Position numbers and translations under genes: made by a program. From Peribacillus kribbensis DSM 17871 (GTDB taxonomy: Bacteria > Bacillota > Bacilli > Bacillales > DSM-1321): a DNA stretch of 64,000 bases. Where the stretch lies: positions 17,527 through 81,526 of the forward strand of contig NZ_AUMQ01000035.1 in NCBI RefSeq assembly GCF_000430765.1, read 5' to 3'. The notes under the pieces were generated by a model that saw nothing but the letters and a program-made list of their open reading frames with translations, was not told where the DNA came from and made no database searches. Of this stretch, positions 59,467 through 64,000 are shown one piece after another; within the stretch, counting starts at the first letter, position 1, and every line of letters starts with the position of its first letter.

Positions 59467-61641
59467 ATGATAGTTATGGATGAAAAAATGAAAACGATTA
59501 TTGAACAGCTTGTAACAGAACTTAACTTTAAAAAATTTCAGATTCAGCAGGTTCTTCAGCTGACACAAGAGGGAAATACAGTTCCGTTCATTGCCCGCTA
59601 TCGAAAGGAAATGACGGGTTCTCTGGATGAAGTCCAGATTCGCGATATTCTGGAACGATCAGCATATCTCGAAAATATGGCGAACCGTAAAGAAGAGGTC
59701 CTCCGAATCATAGCAGAACAAGGAAAAATGACTCCTGAGCTTGAAGGACAAATCAAAAGGGCTTCTAAACTTCAGGAAATTGAGGACCTATACAGGCCTT
59801 ATAAACAAAAAAGGAGAACCAAAGCTACAGCAGCCAAAGAAAAGGGACTAGAGCCCCTGGCAGACTGGCTTCTGACGGCAGGCCGGGGAGATATACAGGC
59901 CAAAGCTTCTGAGTTTGTCTCTGAAGAAAAAGAGGTTCATTCGGCTGCTGATGCTCTTGCGGGGGCCAAAGACATTATTGCTGAGCACATCTCAGACGAT
60001 GCCGGACTACGAAAATGGATACGCAACGAAACATTTCGGAACGGCCGTCTGGAATCATCGGTTAAATATCAGGAGAAGGATGAAAAGAACGTTTATGAGA
60101 TGTATTACAGCTATGAGGAAGCCGTTAATAAAGCAGCCCCTCATCGAATTCTAGCTCTAAATCGCGGAGAAAAGGAAGACATATTAAGGGTATCTGTCCG
60201 TGCGGAAAGCGGCAGCATCCTAAAGCACATTGAGTCAAAGATCATAAAAGCACCAGGCTCACCCGTGGAACCTTATCTTAAAGAGGCGGTGGAGGATGCT
60301 TATAAGAGGCTCATCCAGCCTTCTATAGAACGGGAAATACGAAAGGAGCTTACTGAAAAAGCAGAAGACCGCGCAATTCATATATTTTCCGAGAATCTGC
60401 GGAATCTTCTCCTTCAGCCGCCTTTAAAAGGAAAAACGGTGCTGGGGGTTGATCCAGCCTTCCGGACAGGCTGCAAGCTTGCGGTTATCAATGAAACCGG
60501 GAAGGTCCTTGAAATTGGGGTGATTTATCCACATCCTCCAGTAAATAAAAAAGAGGAAGCCCGAAGCCGTCTAAAAAAAATTCTTGCTGAAAATGCAGTT
60601 GGATTAATTGCCATTGGAAATGGAACTGCCTCCAGAGAAACGGAGCAGTTTGTGGCCGACACGCTAAAAGAGCTTCAGCAGGATATTTCGTACATTATAG
60701 TCAATGAAGCAGGGGCAAGCGTCTACTCTGCCTCCGAAGCCGCAAGGGAAGAATTTCCCGGCTACCAGGTGGAAGAAAGAAGTGCTGTGTCCATTGCCAG
60801 GAGGCTTCAGGACCCGCTGGCAGAGCTGGTGAAGATTGATCCGAAATCAGTGGGAGTAGGGCAGTATCAGCATGATGTTTCACAAAAAAAGCTGGCTGAT
60901 TCCCTTACATTTGTCGTAGAAACGGCAGTGAACTCTGTCGGAGTGAATGTAAATACCGCCTCTGCGGCCATCCTTCAATATGTATCCGGATTGTCCAAAA
61001 CGGTGGCCCTGAATATTGTTAAGAAAAGAGATGAAGAAGGGAAATTTGTATCTCGGTCAGATTTGAAAAATATTCCGCGCCTCGGTTCGAAAACATATGA
61101 ACAGGCGATAGGGTTCTTGCGAATTCCTGATGGGACCCAGCCTTTGGATGCTACAGGAATTCATCCAGAGAATTATGCTGCGGTCACGAAGCTTTTAAAA
61201 AGCATGGGCTTCACATCTAAAGATCTGGGAACGAGTGAGCTGAGAGCGAATCTGGACGTTCTGGAGATTCCTCGAACGGCACAGGAGCTGGAGATGGGGG
61301 AGATAACCCTTAAAGACATCATTGATTCACTTAAGAGGCCGGGTAGAGATCCTCGGGATGAGCTGCCTAAGCCCCTTTTAAAACAGGGTGTTCTAAAGCT
61401 TGCAGATTTACATGAAGGCATGGAGCTGCAGGGGACAATACGTAATGTGGTGGATTTCGGCGCTTTTGTTGATATAGGTGTGAAACAGGATGGGCTGGTC
61501 CATATCTCAAAGCTGAGCAAGGGTTTTGTCAAACATCCGCTTGATATTGTTTCAGTCGGGGATGTTGTGACTGTGTGGGTAGATGGAGTGGATACGAAAA
61601 AGCAGCGCGTAGCTCTTTCGATGGTTGGCCCGCACGCATAA
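59467..61641 (+). CDS. tex: RNA-binding transcription accessory protein Tex (YdcI)
   Basis: A highly conserved cytoplasmic nucleic-acid-binding protein, 724 residues. In order: N-terminal helical domain (IIEQLVTELNFKKFQIQQVL, VPFIARYRKEMTGSLDEVQI), a YqgF/RNase H-like domain at about 325-450 (GKTVLGVDPAFRTGCKLAVI), two helix-hairpin-helix regions at about 495-560 (NTASAAILQYVSGLSKTVAL, LGSKTYEQAIGFLRI), and an S1 RNA-binding domain at about 645-720 (LHEGMELQGTIRNVVDFGAF, VDIGVKQDGLVHISKLS). GTGGAGG precedes the ATG by 6 bases. Called ydcI in B. subtilis, with the same neighbour ydcK. Confidence 0.96.
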   Translation: MIVMDEKMKTIIEQLVTELNFKKFQIQQVLQLTQEGNTVPFIARYRKEMTGSLDEVQIRDILERSAYLENMANRKEEVLRIIAEQGKMTPELEGQIKRASKLQEIEDLYRPYKQKRRTKATAAKEKGLEPLADWLLTAGRGDIQAKASEFVSEEKEVHSAADALAGAKDIIAEHISDDAGLRKWIRNETFRNGRLESSVKYQEKDEKNVYEMYYSYEEAVNKAAPHRILALNRGEKEDILRVSVRAESGSILKHIESKIIKAPGSPVEPYLKEAVEDAYKRLIQPSIEREIRKELTEKAEDRAIHIFSENLRNLLLQPPLKGKTVLGVDPAFRTGCKLAVINETGKVLEIGVIYPHPPVNKKEEARSRLKKILAENAVGLIAIGNGTASRETEQFVADTLKELQQDISYIIVNEAGASVYSASEAAREEFPGYQVEERSAVSIARRLQDPLAELVKIDPKSVGVGQYQHDVSQKKLADSLTFVVETAVNSVGVNVNTASAAILQYVSGLSKTVALNIVKKRDEEGKFVSRSDLKNIPRLGSKTYEQAIGFLRIPDGTQPLDATGIHPENYAAVTKLLKSMGFTSKDLGTSELRANLDVLEIPRTAQELEMGEITLKDIIDSLKRPGRDPRDELPKPLLKQGVLKLADLHEGMELQGTIRNVVDFGAFVDIGVKQDGLVHISKLSKGFVKHPLDIVSVGDVVTVWVDGVDTKKQRVALSMVGPHA

Positions 61642-61654
61642 CCAGCCGCTCCCG

Positions 61655-61720
61655 GAAAAAAGAATAAGCTGGCTCCAGTAAGCATTTATAGCTGCTCAGG
61701 GTCAGCTTCTTTTTTTCTAT
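61655..61720 (+). terminator. Terminator after tex
   Basis: Outer stem aagaataagctggctcc / gggtcagcttctt with mismatches and a 22-base interior, followed by seven T. Confidence 0.7.
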
Positions 61721-61868
61721 AAAAGAACCAGCATTGGTTCAGCAATTTTATTTGATAATGATTTTTTTCGTAAAATGCTTTTCTGATTTGGTTTTGGAAC
61801 CACCGGGGCATTTTTTTAGCCTCCAATCATCATTGGTATTAATTAATGTATGTGAAAACAGTTTGTCA

Positions 61869-61884
61869 TGTTACACGTGAAACA
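61869..61884. other. parS chromosome-segregation site
   Basis: TGTTACACGTGAAACA matches the 16-bp B. subtilis parS consensus TGTTnCACGTGAAACA at every fixed position. Spo0J (ParB) loads here to recruit condensin (SMC) and organise the origin region. It lies in the non-coding gap 67 bases before ydcK. Confidence 0.9.
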
Positions 61885-61950
61885 AAAAGTAGCCGAAAAG
61901 AGCGAATCATCCTTCAGCAGTTCGGATATAAGGAAAGGGAAGAAAGATTC

Positions 61951-62424
61951 ATGGAACAAAAACAACTTCAACAGCTGGTTGAACAAATATCACTTCAATC
62001 TTTCGGGAAAAAGTTCCAGCACAAAGCGAGTTTTAATCCAAGGCTGAGAACTACAGGAGGCAGATACCTTCTCAAGTCCCATAACATAGAAATTAACAAA
62101 AAATATTATGAGCAATTGGGAGAGAAGGAGCTGATTGGGATCATTAAACACGAGCTCTGTCATTATCATCTTCATTTAGAAGGAAGGGGATATCAGCACA
62201 GAGACAGTGAATTTAGAGAATTGCTGAAGGAGGTGGATGCTCCCCGGTTCTGTCAGGTGCTTCCTCAAGCGGATCGTAAACCAAGGAGCCAGAGAGTGAT
62301 TGAATATACATGCCAATCCTGCAGGCAGGTTTACCGAAGAAGGAGAAAGGTTGACACCAGCCGGTATGTTTGCGGAAAGTGCAGGGGGAAACTTTTGTTT
62401 AAAAGGGAGTTGACAGTGAATTGA
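61951..62424 (+). CDS. ydcK: SprT-like zinc metalloprotein YdcK
   Basis: SprT-family protein with a putative protease-type zinc site, 157 residues. The HExxH motif is in [20 protein letters not shown] (about residue 70), and the third ligand region is [13 protein letters not shown]. The C-terminus has a zinc ribbon with two Cys pairs ([14 protein letters not shown] and [13 protein letters not shown]). The start is ATG at 61951 after AAAGGGAAGAAAG; the longer frame from 61846 would run across the parS site and lacks a ribosome site. In B. subtilis ydcK also lies just before the trnS cluster. Its role is not established. Confidence 0.92.
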   Translation: MEQKQLQQLVEQISLQSFGKKFQHKASFNPRLRTTGGRYLLKSHNIEINKKYYEQLGEKELIGIIKHELCHYHLHLEGRGYQHRDSEFRELLKEVDAPRFCQVLPQADRKPRSQRVIEYTCQSCRQVYRRRRKVDTSRYVCGKCRGKLLFKRELTVN

Positions 62425-62496
62425 ACTCATGGTAAATTTATATATCGTTGCTGCTGTTCTTACAAAAACAGCAGGAAAATTAATTCAAAAAAGTTC

Positions 62497-62525
62497 TTGA
62501 CTCTAGATTGATTAGTGAGTATAAT
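62497..62525 (+). promoter_or_regulatory. Strong SigA promoter of the tRNA-rRNA operon
   Basis: TTGACT (62497-62502), a 17-base spacer and a perfect TATAAT (62520-62525), 72 bases before the first tRNA. A perfect hairpin (ctgctgtt / aacagcag) at about 62450-62473 precedes it and separates ydcK from the operon. Confidence 0.92.
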
Positions 62526-62597
62526 CATAAGAGTCGAAAACAAACAACTTGAATTACTTCTTGAGAGTTTCTGGACAATCATAGATTTTCATATTGA

Positions 62598-62672
62598 TCC
62601 GCAGTAGCTCAGTGGTAGAGCATTCGGCTGTTAACCGAACGGTCGTAGGTTCGAGTCCTACCTGCGGAGCCA
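62598..62672 (+). tRNA. tRNA-Asn (anticodon GTT)
   Basis: Complete cloverleaf: acceptor tccgcag / ctgcgga, anticodon arm ttcggctGTTaaccgaa, T arm ggttcgagtcc, encoded CCA. First gene of the cluster. Confidence 0.97.
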
Positions 62673-62681
62673 TTTTTTTGT

Positions 62682-62769
62682 GGGGAAGTACTCAAGAGGC
62701 TGAAGAGGCGCCCCTGCTAAGGGTGTAGGTCGCGTAAGCGGCGCGAGGGTTCAAATCCCTCCTTCTCCG
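62682..62769 (+). tRNA. tRNA-Ser (anticodon GCT)
   Basis: Class II tRNA with a long variable arm (taggtcgcgtaagcggcgc). Acceptor ggggaag / cttctcc with one G-T pair, anticodon loop ctGCTaa, T loop gttcaaatc. CCA is not encoded. Confidence 0.95.
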
Positions 62770-62785
62770 TTTTCAAAAAATATAC

Positions 62786-62857
62786 GGCCCCTTGGTCAAG
62801 CGGTTAAGACACCGCCCTTTCACGGCGGTAACACGGGTTCGAATCCCGTAGGGGTCA
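62786..62857 (+). tRNA. tRNA-Glu (anticodon TTC)
   Basis: Acceptor ggcccct / aggggtc, anticodon arm ccgcccTTTCacggcgg, T loop ggttcgaatcc. CCA is not encoded. Confidence 0.96.
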
Positions 62858-62906
62858 TTATAAGATTGAATTATGGGCTATCCCTTATTCAAATCATATT
62901 CATAAG

Positions 62907-62982
62907 GGTCCCGTGGTGTAGCGGTTAACATGCCTGCCTGTCACGCAGGAGATCGCGGGTTCGATTCCCGTCGGGACCGCCA
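62907..62982 (+). tRNA. tRNA-Asp (anticodon GTC)
   Basis: Acceptor ggtcccg / cgggacc, anticodon arm cctgcctGTCacgcagg, T loop ggttcgattcc, encoded CCA. Confidence 0.96.
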
Positions 62983-63001
62983 TTCTTATATTTACGTATA
63001 T

Positions 63002-63076
63002 TGGGCTATAGCCAAGCGGTAAGGCAACGGACTTTGACTCCGTCATGCGTTGGTTCGAATCCAGCTAGCCCAGCCA
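63002..63076 (+). tRNA. tRNA-Gln (anticodon TTG)
   Basis: Begins with T, as glutamine tRNAs do: acceptor tgggcta / tagccca, anticodon loop ctTTGac, T loop ggttcgaatcc, encoded CCA. Confidence 0.96.
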
Positions 63077-63079
63077 TAC

Positions 63080-63155
63080 GAGCCATTAGCTCAGTCGGTA
63101 GAGCATCTGACTTTTAATCAGAGGGTCGAAGGTTCGAATCCTTCATGGCTCACCA
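63080..63155 (+). tRNA. tRNA-Lys (anticodon TTT)
   Basis: Acceptor gagccat / atggctc, anticodon loop ctTTTaa in tctgacttttaatcaga, T loop ggttcgaatcc, encoded CCA; only three bases after tRNA-Gln. Confidence 0.97.
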
Positions 63156-63173
63156 TTAATAAAAATGAAATTC

Positions 63174-63258
63174 GCGGGTGTGGCGGAATTGGCAGACGCA
63201 CCAGACTTAGGATCTGGCGCCGCAAGGCGTGGGGGTTCGACTCCCTTCACCCGCACCA
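63174..63258 (+). tRNA. tRNA-Leu (anticodon TAG)
   Basis: Class II: acceptor gcgggtg / cacccgc, anticodon arm ccagactTAGgatctgg, variable arm cgccgcaaggcgt, encoded CCA. Confidence 0.96.
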
Positions 63259-63312
63259 TTAATTACCATTGAAGTTCGGCAGATGATTTGTTAAAGTAAT
63301 TTATGTCGCTGA

Positions 63313-63398
<86 letters not shown>

Positions 63399-63431
63399 TT
63401 AGATTTTAAACATCATGAATGAATTTATTTT

Positions 63432-63508
<77 letters not shown>

Positions 63509-63514
63509 TATGAA

Positions 63515-63591
63515 CGGGAAGTAGCTCAGCTTGGTAGAGCACTTGGTTTGGGACCAAGGGGTCGCAGGTTCGAATCCTGTCTTCCCGACCA
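63515..63591 (+). tRNA. tRNA-Pro (anticodon TGG)
   Basis: Acceptor cgggaag / cttcccg, anticodon arm cttggttTGGgaccaag, T loop ggttcgaatcc, encoded CCA. This tRNA can pair with the CCT specifier of the proS leader through wobble. Confidence 0.96.
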
Positions 63592-63616
63592 GGCAGCTTC
63601 GTATTCAACTTAATAT

Positions 63617-63687
63617 GCGGGTGTAGTTTAATGGTAAAACCTCAGCCTTCCAAGCTGATGTCGTGAGTTCGATTCTCATCACCCGCT
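63617..63687 (+). tRNA. tRNA-Gly (anticodon TCC)
   Basis: Acceptor gcgggtg / cacccgc, anticodon arm tcagcctTCCaagctga, T loop agttcgattct; 71 bases, CCA not encoded. Last tRNA before the 16S gene. Confidence 0.96.
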
Positions 63688-63689
63688 TT

Positions 63690-63699
63690 TGCTCTTTGA
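63690..63699 (+). promoter_or_regulatory. boxA-like antitermination element before 16S rRNA
   Basis: TGCTCTTTGA, close to the boxA core TGCTCTTTA, follows tRNA-Gly and begins the typical Bacillus rrn leader GAAAACTGAACGAAACAAG. Confidence 0.7.
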
Positions 63700-63786
63700 A
63701 AACTGAACGAAACAAGACGCCAACGTTATTTTCTTTCGAGAAAATACAAAAACAAGTTTTAAACTTTTATGAGCTACATCAAACAT

Positions 63787-64000
63787 TCTTCGGAGAGTTT
63801 GATCCTGGCTCAGGACGAACGCTGGCGGCGTGCCTAATACATGCAAGTCGAGCGGATCGATGGAAGCTTGCTTCCTGAGATCAGCGGCGGACGGGTGAGT
63901 AACACGTGGGCAACCTGCCCCTAAGATCGGGATAACTTCGGGAAACCGGAGCTAATACCGGATATGACTTTCCTTCACATGAAGGGAAGTGGAAAGACGG
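63787..64000 (+). rRNA. rrs: 16S ribosomal RNA, 5' part (cut by window end)
   Basis: Begins about CTTCGGAGAGTTTGATCCTG and continues with GACGAACGCTGGCGGCGTGC, CATGCAAGTCGAGCGGATCG, then the V1-V2 region GGGCAACCTGCCCCTAAGAT. Only about 214 bases are present. The sequence is Bacillaceae-like, but too short here to name a species. Confidence 0.98.

Noticed and set aside
63050..63262. Open frame running across tRNA-Lys and tRNA-Leu
   Set aside because: It lies entirely within functional tRNA genes and spacers; it is a chance frame over structured RNA.
63663..63878. Open frame across tRNA-Gly, the rrn leader and 16S start
   Set aside because: The sequence is accounted for by tRNA, boxA leader and 16S rRNA.

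Overview
The window is chromosomal DNA of a spore-forming member of the Bacillaceae; the species cannot be fixed from this stretch. The evidence is two small acid-soluble spore protein genes (alpha/beta type and SspH type), a complete rsbRSTUVW-sigB-rsbX stress operon, T-box leaders, a ydaO-type leader, a near-consensus parS site, and gene order from ddl to the trnS tRNA cluster that follows Bacillus subtilis. No transposase, integrase, CRISPR array or prophage was seen. Sequence comparisons rest on memory of these families, since nothing could be searched.

Layout. 1-6.3 kb: end of a nucleoside transporter, a decayed ECF sigma-factor region, and a Fur-controlled siderophore uptake cluster (divergent binding protein; two permeases, ATPase, FhuF-like reductase). 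6.4-9.1 kb: SASP, DUF1028 protein, type 2 IPP isomerase. 9.1-12.3 kb: pstSCA without pstB, behind PhoP-like repeats. 12.3-19.3 kb: a SigB-driven YflT/DUF2382 stress protein, an exported phosphodiesterase, a T-box-controlled archaeal-type prolyl-tRNA synthetase, a cluster of palindromes, a SigB-driven YjlB-like cupin, an amino-acid ABC permease pseudogene and a GNAT enzyme. 19.4-22.6 kb: pdxST diverging from pdxR. 22.8-31.2 kb: PAP2 protein, sspH, an ArsB/NhaD-type carrier, class I nrdAB behind a cobalamin riboswitch, a DeoR regulator, and trpS behind a Trp T-box.

31.3-42.4 kb: a GNAT enzyme, a lipid kinase, a glutamate/aspartate symporter behind a c-di-AMP (ydaO-type) riboswitch, a TauE/SafE permease, citR/citA, a histidine phosphatase, an unrecognised protein, a CDF exporter, and a TetR regulator with a paired SMR efflux pump. 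42.6-62.4 kb: the conserved block ddl-murF-cshA-(uvsE)-ydcA-acpS-ydcC-alr-ndoAI-ndoA-rsbRSTUVW-sigB-rsbX-msrA-tex-ydcK. 62.5-64 kb: eleven tRNA genes from one strong SigA promoter, running directly into a 16S rRNA gene cut by the window end.

How the parts work together. The sigB operon is itself autoregulated from a SigB promoter before rsbV, and at least two genes elsewhere in the window (12.3 and 17.8 kb) carry clear SigB promoters. Five leader RNAs sit in this 64 kb: proline T-box, tryptophan T-box, cobalamin riboswitch, c-di-AMP riboswitch, and an unassigned structured leader before the RNA helicase gene cshA. The last is the best candidate for something undescribed. The most telling known-class arrangements are B12 control of a B12-independent ribonucleotide reductase and c-di-AMP control of a glutamate symporter.
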